Positions 1 to 10,589 of a DNA stretch of 64,000 bases are shown in pieces. Within the stretch, counting starts at the first letter, position 1; every line of letters begins with the position of its first letter. Source of the stretch: Aphelenchoides besseyi (Eukaryota; Nematoda; Chromadorea; Rhabditida; Aphelenchoididae); the NCBI GenBank assembly GCA_024699855.1, contig JAMPIQ010000001.1:9362001-9426000 (forward strand), written 5' to 3'. The notes beneath the pieces were generated by a model. That model was not told the DNA's origin and did not search any database. It saw only the letters and a program-made list of their open reading frames with translations. The position numbers were made by a program, and so were the translations under genes.

Positions 1-1
1 T

Positions 2-193
2 TACAATTACACCTTCCATCCATACGCTCAAAGTTCCATCGACAATGTTCACAGTATTCTGGAAGTACGCAGAGATCGATACTATCAAGTGGCACGGATG
101 TTACGTCTCGAGCGAAATGATCTCGTGAACTCGACTCTAAAACAAAAATGCACCATCGAACAGGAGCTTTTAAGAGCTTGGCATTCTATATGA
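2..193 (+). CDS. 3' end of an unrecognised gene (partial)
   Basis: An open frame runs from the left edge to a TGA at 191-193 and encodes the last 63 residues of a protein. The tail is rich in Arg, Glu and Gln and looks helical; it reads coding-like but I recognise no family. An AATAAA cleavage signal follows at 258-263, 65 nt after the stop, which supports a genuine plus-strand 3' end. The rest of the gene lies outside the window. The next gene is on the opposite strand and converges on it. Confidence 0.6.
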   Translation, partial: YNYTFHPYAQSSIDNVHSILEVRRDRYYQVARMLRLERNDLVNSTLKQKCTIEQELLRAWHSI

Positions 194-360
194 ACAAACA
201 CAACGAATTCCTTTTTGGAGCTCAAAATTGTGATTGTTTTTAGTCAATTATCGATGAAATAAAAACAACTGTAAGAGAACCATTCCTCTATAAAGGTCCT
301 TAAGCATATGCCGAAGTTACAATCAGAAAATATACATTTATTCCTATGATGAACAAAAAA

Positions 361-1262
361 TTACAAATGAACGTAAACAATGTTATTTCCATTAGTTATT
401 TCTTGCTTCACTTGTCCTTCATCAACAAGACGGTCCATTGAAGAACGAAATTGTCCTTCATCGACGGTGCAGAAGTTCGAAACCGCCACAGTGGTACGAT
501 CCAACAAGTCGACATACGAGATACGGCGCACTTGACGAATCTCGTGAATGATCGTTTGTTCGGTAACAGAAAGCGCACGACCGTTCTAAAGAATACGATT
601 CGAAAAAAAGCTTTTAAACTTGCCGATCCATTGCGTTGTGGAATCGCTTGACCGTTTCTCCAGTTCATCGATTGATCAGCGGAACGAAATGGACGTGAAA
701 CGATCGTTAGCGGCAAATAATCGGTATTGGTTGAGTGACGATTAACAACACAGGATTGACGGTAGTTGGACCAATTAGATGAACCAAAGTTGTTTTGATG
801 TTGCATATTACCGGAACGTTGAAATTCTGCCGAACGATTGCTGTATACGTAGGAGCGTTGACGGTTGTAATTTGGATGTTGGTACATCGAATTCTGCTGA
901 TTGTAGCGACGATTGAACGTACGGTAACTTGCGAACTGTTGATGAAATGGTTGAGACGAATTGGAATCTGTATGATTTGCCTGTCCATCGGAACTCGTAA
1001 ACACCGGCGGTTGGACCGAAGCTTCTTTGAGTAGCTCGTTTGGTTCCATTCCCGGCCACAAGACCATTGGATCTCCATCGTGCAAGACGGAACGTACAAT
1101 TGCTTTTTTCTCTTGAATCTCACGTTGACAAAAAAAATCCATCAACTGAAAACACAGAAATTCGAAGGCAATCGATGATGAACGTACTTTGGCAGAATTC
1201 TGCTGATGATGTTCCAAATTCTCATCATCGACGCTCATTTCGATGTCTGGTGGAGTGGACAT
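361..1262 (-). CDS. Asn/Gln-rich protein with a conserved-looking C-terminal domain, function unknown
   Basis: Starts at the ATG at 1262 and is joined from three exons, giving about 273 residues. Intron 1 (1146-1187) is GTACGT...TTTTCAG. Intron 2 (586-623) only keeps frame if it is a GC-AG intron with donor GCAAGT. After intron 2 the frame changes and continues to a stop at 361-363, with a minus-strand AATAAA at 337-342. The middle (roughly residues 60-170) is Asn, Gln, Ser, Arg and Tyr rich, as in prion-like RNA-associated proteins. The last 74 residues are alpha-helical and ordered-looking, ending in a hydrophobic strand. I do not recognise the family. Without intron 2 the frame stays open to 408 but gives an implausible tail. 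Confidence 0.6.
586..623 (-). other. GC-AG intron
   Basis: Read on the minus strand, the 38-nt intron begins GCAAGTTT and ends TTCTTTAG. Only this GC donor joins the two coding frames without a shift. GCAAGT is the expected strong consensus for GC donors. Confidence 0.5.
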
Positions 1263-1683
1263 TGCATAGAAAAAACCAAAGACAACTAACCCAACCAGTT
1301 AACTCGAATCAAAATAAACGACTGAAACTTCGAAATGAAAATGCAAATTTTGTTACGCAACTTCCAAAACCGTAGATAAAACAATTTGAATCAATAATTC
1401 GTTTCAAAACATAATTGTTTTCGTCTCACATTGTGTTTACTCAATGGTTGAACTTACGCGACTGTCTACATAAGTCATAGACCCCAACATACGAGAGCAT
1501 TTGGCTGACATGCAAGCTGTTGGAATGACTTAAAAGTCGAATTCATTTTGGATCGTGGACAAAAAGTTGACAATCGGCGGTCAACTTCTTAAGTGGAACC
1601 TTTGAGCACAGAGGGAAACGATACAAAGTTTTTGACGGTCGATCGGCGTCCTTTTCGAGATTTATTTTGAAGTTGTTTTAAGA
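1263..1683. promoter_or_regulatory. Divergent intergenic region
   Basis: This 421-bp gap separates the start of the Asn/Gln-rich gene (minus) from separase (plus), so it probably contains both promoters. I see no TATA box or repeat in it. Confidence 0.35.
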
Positions 1684-4600
1684 ATGATAACTCCCCGGTC
1701 GAAGTCGCGAAGAAAAGCGAATACTTTGAAAGAGCAGAACGTGGACTTTGAAGATGATGAGCTTCCGAAATCTAAAGTCCAAAATTCGCCGGTCACTTTC
1801 GACAACGCTGTCAAGAAGTTCGGAACTCGAGTTGCGGCAATTCAGAAGAAATGGATAAAATTGCAATCAGAAGTGGGTTTAATTTTGCTTCTCTTCCATC
1901 TTCTTGCTTTGCAGTTTGGCGACTTTCTGAAGGAAAAAAAATTTAGTGCGATGATCCATGATGCCGACTATTCGTCTGTTCAAGCGGCTTGCGAGAAGTT
2001 GGTTGCATTGGCGGCTGGAAAGGACGATCTTAAGGTTTTCTTCTTTTTTTAGTTTTTGTTTACCTTGTTTCAGGAGCTTTCTGAATTCTCATTTCCTCCT
2101 ATGGCATCTTGTTTGTCAGATAAGCGAAGTGCAGTCTTATCGGGTCTGTGGATGCTTGTGGCTTCTTTGAACCTATTTCATGGCAACGTAAGCAGGTTTT
2201 CTCGTTTGTGTATTCTTTGTCTCTTAGGCGACAACGGCTTTGCGTATTTTGACTCGGCCGGAACTTCGAGATCTACCGTCCGTTAAACTACAATTCATTG
2301 TCTTGACGTTGGCCTTGAATTTGGGCGAATTGACGATCTACGATAAGATGGTCGAGAAGTGCCGAGATGTAAAATACTCGCCGGTGTCGTACATCTACTG
2401 GTTACAAGCATTGGACTTGTTACGAGAAGCTATTGCTAATGTACGTGTATGTTTGAATCTGATAAATCAACAATTTTACAGCCATCAGCAGAGTTGTCCG
2501 ACAAAGCTTTCAAGATAATGCAGGAAATTAAAAGAATGTCCATCAAAACGACTTTTTCGACTATATACACTCAAATGATCTGCCAGCAGGTTTTGATCCA
2601 CGCCATAAAGCAACCGTATGCTGATATCACCATAATCGGCGATCTACTTTTTCACTCGTGTCGTTTAAATACCAACTCCCTGTCGGTTTTAATGAGCAAG
2701 GTTCCAGGACTGTTTAAAGAGAATGTGCCCGTTGAAGTGCTGGACGCCAAGCAACCAATTGATATTCGTAAGTGCCATCAATCTTTACATTGGAAATCTT
2801 GTTTTCTAGTTGATTTGTGTTTAAACTTACACATGCATTTCACGTTTACGTTGCATTTGGTACGTGATCTTTTGGATTGTGGTTTGGGACACGACGCTGA
2901 GAGCCGACTTACGTGGTTACTAGAAAACGCTTTTTGTACTGCAAGTCCTCAACGGTTAGATGGCAATCCTTATTCATGGATCATCGTTCTTAAGGGTTTT
3001 GGAAGTCGCTAATAATATGCGATTAATTAGGTTGTCAGTTCATTTTGATACAAGGTTAAGTCAAGATGTGGCTTCGTGGATCAAAGTTTTTGCTCCGGTA
3101 ATTTCTAAATCTGTTTATTTTTGACTGAAACTTTCAGCTAAAATATTCGCTTTCTTTGGAACCTCAATTCGCTTATTTCGACTCTCTCGAGTGCTCCGAT
3201 TACTTGTCCGGTTACTACGACTTTCTTTCAACGTCTACTGTTGATCAACTGAAAAAGGACCGAATGGCAATGTACAATAGTTTGAAAATTTCGATGCCGA
3301 CAGAAGACGAACTAGTAAGTCAATGCATTTGTTCACCTTACTTACCATTGTATCCCTTCAGTCAGTATTCGATCCGAATACCGCAAACAACTTTCTCCGC
3401 TCCCTCACTTATCATTTGATTCAGAACGACGGCCAGATTGAATTTAAAGTCGACAAAAAGACTAAACAGGTGGATTGTTGGAAACGTTGGTCTTCTGTTT
3501 ACTTGCAATTTCAGTTGTGTTCACGATTGAGCATTCAGAATCTCGCCCAATGGTTGTTGATCGAACACTACAAACGACTTTTGACGTTGAGATCTTGTGA
3601 AAATCAGCAAACTACTCAATCAAAAGCCCAGAAAAAAGATCCCATGGAACGACGCGTACAAGAAGCCTACGAGGAGTATAAAAAATATCAACATCTACTT
3701 TACTCGTGAGTCCGGTTTTAGTTTCCGAATGCTCATGTATTATAGGATTTGGCGTCAAGAAATTTGTTTATTTATGGCAACTTATTGGACGAAAATAAAG
3801 AAACCGAACTTTGGTTATCGAATTGCTTTATACTTGACGGAGATGATGACTGTGGGACTTCGAGCTGCAATTCGACGTCAAGCCTTCGAAAACGATTTCG
3901 ACGCTCATCGTAATGCAAAAACTCCCGGTACAGCAAATTACTTGATCGAAAATGCCATGGAGCAAATGACTATAACCGCAGAAACTTGTTCCAATTTTGT
4001 AGCCCGAAAAGCACCGATGCTCGGCTACTTTCCTTCCACAAATGCGTTTGACAAGTGTATAAAAGGCAACTTTGCGAACCGATTTTGCTTGCTTATTAGT
4101 TTCTTTCTAGAGCTGCCAACTGATTTCACGATAATTCAATTGACATTGAACGGTCAGCAGGATCTTTTCATGACACGAATTCATCGTGATCATGAACCTC
4201 TCACCATTCCGTTGGGACGCTTTAAACTCGAGCACTTTGATTCGAAGATCTCTAAAAATGCAACATCTAAACAACCAACAACCGTTGATATGAGTTCTGG
4301 ACTTGAAGTTGATAGTCAAAATCCGCAGTTGCTCGGTTCTTCGAGTTCGCGATTGGCGGCGATTTTGCGCGAAAACGAGCGAACAGCAACTCACAAGAAT
4401 CTAACAGTCAGCGAATTCTGGACTGCGAGAAACAAATTGGATAAAGAATTGAAGGTACGTGAACTCCAAAAACCTATTTATCTCTACGTCACTGTAGGAA
4501 TTGGTTGCCGACATCCAAACGGAAGTATTTGGCGATGCTTGGCCATTGTGTTGCACTTTTAACACACGAACAGACAAATCGATAAAGGAGATACAAGAGT

Positions 4601-5827
4601 TGATTCAGAACTGTTGTTCCTCGAAACCCATTTCATTTATTTTGTCGTATTTGGTTGATCAATTGGAGAAATCCGATTGGATTCGTGTCTTCAAACTTCT
4701 TTCGGCTCACTATCCCTTGCTTTTCGAAACGCAACGGACAGCACGTTTGGAGAAATCGATCGAGAAGTACGCGGATTACCGGAAACTTCATGGGAAATCG
4801 ACAGCAACCGAAGATCGATATGTTTTCCTCATTGTTTCACCGGCTTTGACTCACATCCCATGGGAAACATTGCCGGTATTCCGTAAACAAATGGTCTCGC
4901 GGATCCCGTCGTTTTACAATCTGCACTTGTTGCTGCAAAAATACGAAACAGTGAGTTCAGGTCCAATTAAACTCTTCGAATTCTCGTTTCAGGTTCCGCG
5001 TGCCGTGAATGCTGAGAGCTCTTACTACGTACTCAACCCGACCGGTAATTTGGCCAACACTCAAGCGCGTATGGAGAAACTGATCGAACGTATGCAATGG
5101 GACGGAGTTCAAGGACAAATACCGAGCAAAGACGAGCTGTTAAAAGCGCTACGTTCTCGTGACTTGTACATTTATTTGGGTCATGGCAGTGGACGAAAAT
5201 ACATTGGTGATAGTTCGGAGCTGCGAAAAATTCTCTGCCAATCGGTTTGTCTTCTAATGGGCTGCTCAAGGTATTTCTGGTCATTCTCGTTCATCCTTAG
5301 ATTACTTTTTTAGTCTTGAAATTCAGAACGATCGACAGGGTTATGACGGTCGAAGTGTCGTTTACGACTTCATTTCTGCTTCTTGTCCTTGCATCATTGG
5401 TTGTTTGTGGATGGCGACTGACGGGGAACTGGACCGCTTCTTCATTGCTTTTATGGAATTTTGTTTTGAAGAGCTGTCAAAGGTCAGAGAGAAAGTAGCT
5501 GCAAGTAAAACTAAAATTGAATCGTAAGTCTCAGATGTCCACTTCCTCGATGAACTCTTTTTTAGCGACGAAGCTGTGGATTCGTTTCGATTTATGATGC
5601 GCGGAATTCTACGTGCACGAAACGCATGCAAACTCCCGTTTCTCACCGGTGGTACGGTCATCTCCTACGGTCTTCCGACAATCGCGGGAAACGGAAAGCC
5701 GAATCGCGATGTTCCGAAGAAAAGAAACGGCAAATTTGCTTCATCGGATGTCATCTCAGTTTCTTCGACGGTAAAATCTGACAATTGGGAGCAGATTTGT
5801 AAACAGTACAGTGCAAAAAAGAAATGA
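1684..5827 (+). CDS. Separase (cohesin-cleaving cysteine protease)
   Basis: Separase cleaves the kleisin subunit of cohesin at anaphase. The C-terminal catalytic domain is clear. The catalytic His lies in a LGHGSG motif (codon 5182-5184) and the catalytic Cys in an MGCSS motif (codon 5263-5265), whose last Ser codon is split by an intron (5271-5313). Upstream is a long helical region as expected for the superhelical N-terminal domain. About fifteen introns of 40-45 nt were placed. One has donor GTTAGA and acceptor TTCTTAAG near 2956-2995, and without it there is an apparent frameshift. Predicted length is about 1,160 residues, similar to nematode separases. Stop TGA is at 5825-5827. The family assignment is firm; individual exon borders are hand-drawn. 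Confidence 0.93.
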
Positions 5828-5888
5828 TAACTACTAGCGTCTTTCGGGTTTCTAGTCCCTTATGTCTACCGATGTGCTTTTAACCGGC

Positions 5889-5894
5889 AATAAA
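5889..5894 (+). terminator. AATAAA cleavage signal of separase
   Basis: AATAAA lies 62 nt downstream of the separase stop and inside the short gap to the convergent homeobox gene. Confidence 0.6.
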
Positions 5895-5928
5895 CTTGTT
5901 TTGACCGATGGTATCGCTTAACTTAGTG

Positions 5929-5934
5929 TTTATT
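5929..5934 (-). terminator. AATAAA cleavage signal of the homeobox gene
   Basis: Read on the minus strand, AATAAA follows the homeobox stop (5969) by 35 nt. It sits within 40 nt of the opposing separase signal, so the two 3' UTRs probably overlap. Confidence 0.55.
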
Positions 5935-5968
5935 AGTTGGATTGGTCATGAATGAAAGATGCTCGATG

Positions 5969-6615
5969 TTATCGAAAGAAAGTTGGACACAACTGGTTGT
6001 TGTTTGCTTGTTCATTAGTCATCGGAAATGAGAAGCCATGAGCTGCATCTGATTGTTCGTTTTGGACTCCAAAAAGCCACGGAAAGATAGGCATAGTCGG
6101 AGATTTTTTTGTGGTATTGGTGTTGAAATCAAACGGAAAAATCAAGTTCGATGACGGTGGAAGTGAACTGCAAACAAGTTCATTGGAAAAGGTTATGGTC
6201 AACTCACGTATTTCGGTCTTTTTGGGTTTCTTTTTCGTTGTTGTTTTGCTCGACAGTCAACTTGTCTTCGTGTTCGCACTTCGACGGAGACTTCTTGGTT
6301 TTGGTACGACGATTTTGAAACCACACTTTCACTTGTGTTTCACTGAGACCCAATTCCACGGCCAATTTACATCGAGCCTTACCGACGAGATAGGGATTCC
6401 GTTGGAATTCGTGTTCAAGGTTACGTAGTTGACGATCCGAGAATGTTGTACGCGGTCGTTTCGGACGATCCAAATCCAAACCTTTAGGAAATAAAAGTTG
6501 TTTCACCGAGCCATCATTTCCTTCAATAGAAGTCGTTTAAATAACTCAGATTTTGTATCTTACCCATCACTTCCATTACCCGGCAATATTCGGGAACTTG
6601 ACGATCTTCTTCCAT
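5969..6615 (-). CDS. Vax-type homeobox transcription factor
   Basis: Three exons encode about 186 residues. Exon 1 (ATG at 6615) is followed by a 43-nt intron (6521-6563), and a second intron starts with GTGAGT just before the last exon. The homeodomain occupies roughly residues 35-94. It starts [10 protein letters not shown], carries [17 protein letters not shown] in the first helices, and has the recognition helix [16 protein letters not shown]. That pattern matches the Vax branch of the EMX/Vax/Not class (nematode CEH-5 type) better than EMX. Gln50 in the recognition helix predicts TAAT-type sites. The C-terminal tail has a short hydrophobic patch (PIFPWLFGV) of unknown role, possibly a co-repressor contact. 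Subclass assignment is inference from residue pattern. Confidence 0.88.
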
Positions 6616-7714
6616 CTTATTAGAATACAAGTTTTTCTCCGATCACTGAATTCAGTTAAACATCAAGTTTGGAATAAAAATTCGGTCGAATGCTCGTCGC
6701 CAGCAATGTTTCGTATTGTCCAGTGGTACTTCATTAAAATGACGAGCAATAACAACAAAACGGTAAGAGAATCCCGCCTCTTCTTCTGACCGAGTAATCG
6801 AGGTCGAGAATTCGAATTTGTTTCTGCATCCCAAAGTTTAGGTCGACTATAAATGGTCAAGCACGTTCCCGTCCTTCTTCAAGTGCCTGGAACATATGGT
6901 CGGCCGACTATCGCTCTTGAGTTGTGTGCCGCTCCGGAAATCGTTACGGTACTCCGAACCAGAAGACGGCAACCTTTTCGTGTTTCTCTTCATTCGGCCT
7001 CTTGACTAAATCGGCGTAATTGCCGGCGATCAATTGGCGCGATCGAAAAATACGCGAGTTCAAATACCAACAAACAAGTCAGACAGTTGAACAATAATAC
7101 CCACCAGTTATCTGTAATCGTTAACTATCTCGATTCTCACGTTTCTGGTTTTGTTTAACTCATCTTCGGACACGTTTGAAGCTGCTTTCGAATGTGAATA
7201 CGTTTTCAACATTTATTACCAAACTTCGATTACAAACAACAGGAAAACAACTGAGCACAAGTTGGACGAAAAGAAAACAGTTCAGTTGGCAGGAGATTGA
7301 GGACAAAGGGAACTTTAAAGCTCAACTTTCACTAATGAGCATTCGCTTTTGTGGTAAAAGACGTAGAAATTTTTTCTAAAAGATCGGGAAAGAAAACGAT
7401 TTTGTTTTACAGTAAAATGCAAAGATGAAATGCTTTAAAACGAACGATCTGAAGGTGTCAACGGACATTGTTATCTGCAAGCTGGAAATCGTATTCGCCT
7501 TTTGCTATTCGTAACCCTTCACTGAAAAAGACGAAAAGTCAATCGATGAACAAAGAAATGGCAACAGCAACGCAAAGCTGACAAAAGAGAAAGATTGAGA
7601 GTTAAGAGACCAAACGTTCGAGCGTAAGAATCGAACAAAATTGAAACTAATCACAACGGCCGAAGGAGAATGAGCGAAAGTTAAAAAGCGCTTTTAACCA
7701 AAAAATTCCGAAAC
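6616..7714. other. Intergenic region, no gene seen
   Basis: About 1.1 kb between the homeobox start and the integrin-like stop. Only short open frames without ATG or splice support occur. It presumably contains the homeobox promoter and the 3' UTR of the integrin-like gene. Confidence 0.4.
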
Positions 7715-10589
7715 TTATCGCACGAGAAGTGCCAAAAGAAGAACGGTAAGTGCCGATAGAACGACGTGAACATTCAACAACGTTGATGCAGAGTTCGTCT
7801 GCTCCTGTGCATCGGCAACTGTGGTCGCATCGCCGGTTTGCTCGTCGGTTTGATCAGCGGGCAAAATGTCTCCTTCGGCGTTCCAATCACTGGACGGCTG
7901 TTCGATGGAACACGTTGCACCCGTGAATCCGACGTTACACGCACAACGTCCTAAACAAAACCGCTGATTTCAAGCAATCAAGCCGCCGAACTTACCGCAT
8001 TCACACGCTCCGTTGCCCGAACAAACCAACTGAAACCACCGGGTTATTGGTCTCGAATTCGGTCAACTTACTCCGTTTTCTGTGCAAGGTGTTAGATCGT
8101 CTTTGCATGCGCATTCCGGTCCATTGTACCCTTCCTGACAGTCGCACTTTCCACATCGGCACTCGCCCTGGTTGGAGCAAACGGCACCGTTCGAATTCGT
8201 GGGACATTTCGTGTTATCGCACTCACAGAAATCACCGTTGATCTGAAGAGTTTGTTTGTTTCGAATATTCTCCTTTTCAGTTTCAAGTTTGTTTTACGAA
8301 TCTTCCGAAAGACAACAAATGACAAACTTGTGCGATCGAACCTTCCGATCGTCCGCAGGTGTCATTTTGCGGTGTGTCCAAAATGACATGAGAAAAGTTG
8401 CCGGCGGTAACTTTAGTCAAAAACGATCACACATGTTTGTCGTGCCCAATTGAAAACGTTGAAAAAACTCACGGTCAACGAGTCGCATTGACATCTTCCG
8501 CAATTGCACTGTCCGTTTCCACTGCAAATCGGAGCTCCGTGTTCGCTGAAATTTTGAAATTACGTCTCTTTATATTTGAGTTTAAAGGTCCCGCACTGAA
8601 CTTGTTGACAATCGAAGGAAATAAACCGATCCATCAAAATTGGCTCTAGAATCCCAACGGCAGAACGAGTCGAATTGCCCCCAATTCATCATCGGATTTG
8701 CGTTCTGTTCCCTTTCGAATGTTTGGCCAAGCAAAGCGAACAAGACCTCCGAAATGATTTGAAAGCAAACTCACGCTCTACATCGATTCTCCAACTGTTC
8801 TGCCGAACTCACTCCGTGTTGATGCAAATCGCACTCGCAGCTTTTGCCACCCTTCCCTTGTAGACATTTGCACTGACCACAACTCAAATCGCCTTGACGA
8901 TTACAAGTCGGTGAGAGACGTTCCTACACGACACCAAAATGATTGAAATGAAAACGGAAACTCACGTGAAGTCGGGGATTCTCGCAGTCGCATTCACACG
9001 AAGGCGTGACGAAGATCGCCGAAACCGTGTTGTAACCGTAAACACTAATCGATAGTGCAACGCTCTTGCATTCGATCAACGTCAATTTGACGTAAAAGTT
9101 CACACGTTGACCGTCTTGAATCTTTGGGCAGATGGTTCCCGGTTTTCGTTCACTGAAAAAAATTTGTTTTTGTTGCTCTCATATTTAAAGGTTCTAGAAA
9201 CTTTCTGTTTGCTTGCTATTCTTTCTCGCTTGGATTCATGACCTCAAAACTCTTGACTGAGCGAATCGCGCGATATAATTGGTTTCCGGGGTTAACAAAA
9301 CGTTCGAATGCGAGTGTTCAGTCGGTCCCGCCAATTTCAATGAATCAAACAAACGGATGCGTTGGATTGTTCGACTGGTCATCTGGCCGCTTTGGTCATT
9401 TACGAGTCGAGCGGCGTTGTAAATCCGAAAGGTCGACACGGCGATTTGGCAATCGAAAGATCGCAAGTCGTGGATTTTGTGGTTAAATTAATCGTCCAAC
9501 ATAAAACAAATTTTCCCGCGCTCTTTCGAAGTTTGCCGATCGACCGGCTGTTTCAAAACTCGTTGAAATGTCGTAAAACGAAATCGCTCCAACTTTTGAA
9601 TTCAAGGTTGCAAACTCACCCATCACAGTCAATCGAGAACTCGACATCAACTCCCGTGTTTTTGTACGAACTGGTCAGAATCTGAAAGTCTCGTACTTCA
9701 ACTTTGCTCGTCGCCCGATGTTCGTATTTGAAGGGAATTTCAACACTGTCGCCTGAAACGATTCTGTTGTTTATTCGATTTTCATATTGCGCAATTTCGG
9801 ATCAATCGTTGAGTCAAGTGTGTGGATTTGATCCCTCAACGTGTGGATCAGATTTACGAAAGGATCTCAAAGCGCAACGGCAAGAGCGTCTGCTCACAAT
9901 TTGCCACACCACTTGTCTGTTTTGCCGCTCCAGACGTTTCTTTCCATCACCTGATTTCTGCTATGCTTCCAATCGATTTGCGGTATTCATTAGAAGGAAA
10001 CAAACGGATTACCGCATTTTATGGTCATCAGTTCGTAAAACTCGTGACCAAATGGCAGTCAGTTGGATGCGGTTGATAACACGTTGTTGCAAAGAAACTT
10101 ACCGGGTTTGATTTTAGCCTGAACTTGTTGAGGTTCGAGTTGTGTGATCGTTTGTCCGTCCGGTTGTTTCTTGCCCAATGCTACATTCTACAAAACAAAA
10201 CCAATAAAGATGAGTGCAAGAAAACATACATTTTGCTTGGGAAGACGAGTTTCAGTTTTCGGTTCGTAGATGTGATGATGCGAACATTTGATATGAAGAT
10301 TTGTTTTCAAATCACATCGAATAGAACCATTGTATGTCTGAAGGTAGCTTGTAATTGAAAGTAATCAAGATGATAAACCAACCGGTTCTGTACACCACGC
10401 ACACTCTTTGCTCGCTTTGATGCATTCGGTACATGAAGAAGCGCTAAGACAAGGGTTAGCAGAAACAAAAACTAAACATATCAGTTATAGAAAGAACAAG
10501 CTTTCCAACTCACGTCTGAATTCAATCAACAAAACCAAAAACCACAGCCACGCGAATCCACCGGTCAACCGCCGGGTTGAAGGAAACAT
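7715..10589 (-). CDS. Integrin beta-like protein lacking the beta-I domain, probably GPI-anchored
   Basis: ATG at 10589 opens a signal peptide (GGFAWLWFLVLLIEF). A 42-nt intron joins it in frame to a PSI domain (pattern SASSCTECIKASKECAWC). Next come the first hybrid-domain strands (TITQLEPQQV...KIKPG), directly followed by the second half of the hybrid domain, ending SCECDCE. After this are four cysteine-rich integrin-type EGF repeats with CxCxxCxC spacing. The roughly 240-residue beta-I (von Willebrand A-like) domain with its metal site is absent: a 345-nt intron lies at that position and its minus-strand frames are full of stops. Also absent are the beta-tail domain, normal transmembrane helix and cytoplasmic tail. 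The C-terminus is a small-residue stretch (NSAST) followed by about 20 hydrophobic residues and the stop at 7715-7717, which is a GPI-attachment signal. It cannot bind ligand like a normal integrin; a surface scaffold or decoy role is inference. Confidence 0.8.

Noticed and set aside
2930..3012. Apparent frameshift in separase
   Set aside because: A 40-nt intron with donor GTTAGA and acceptor TTCTTAAG restores the frame exactly.
10380..10589. Frame mismatch between signal-peptide and PSI exons of the integrin-like gene
   Set aside because: An upstream acceptor (GATATGTTTAG) gives a 42-nt intron and an in-frame join adding a conserved Cys.
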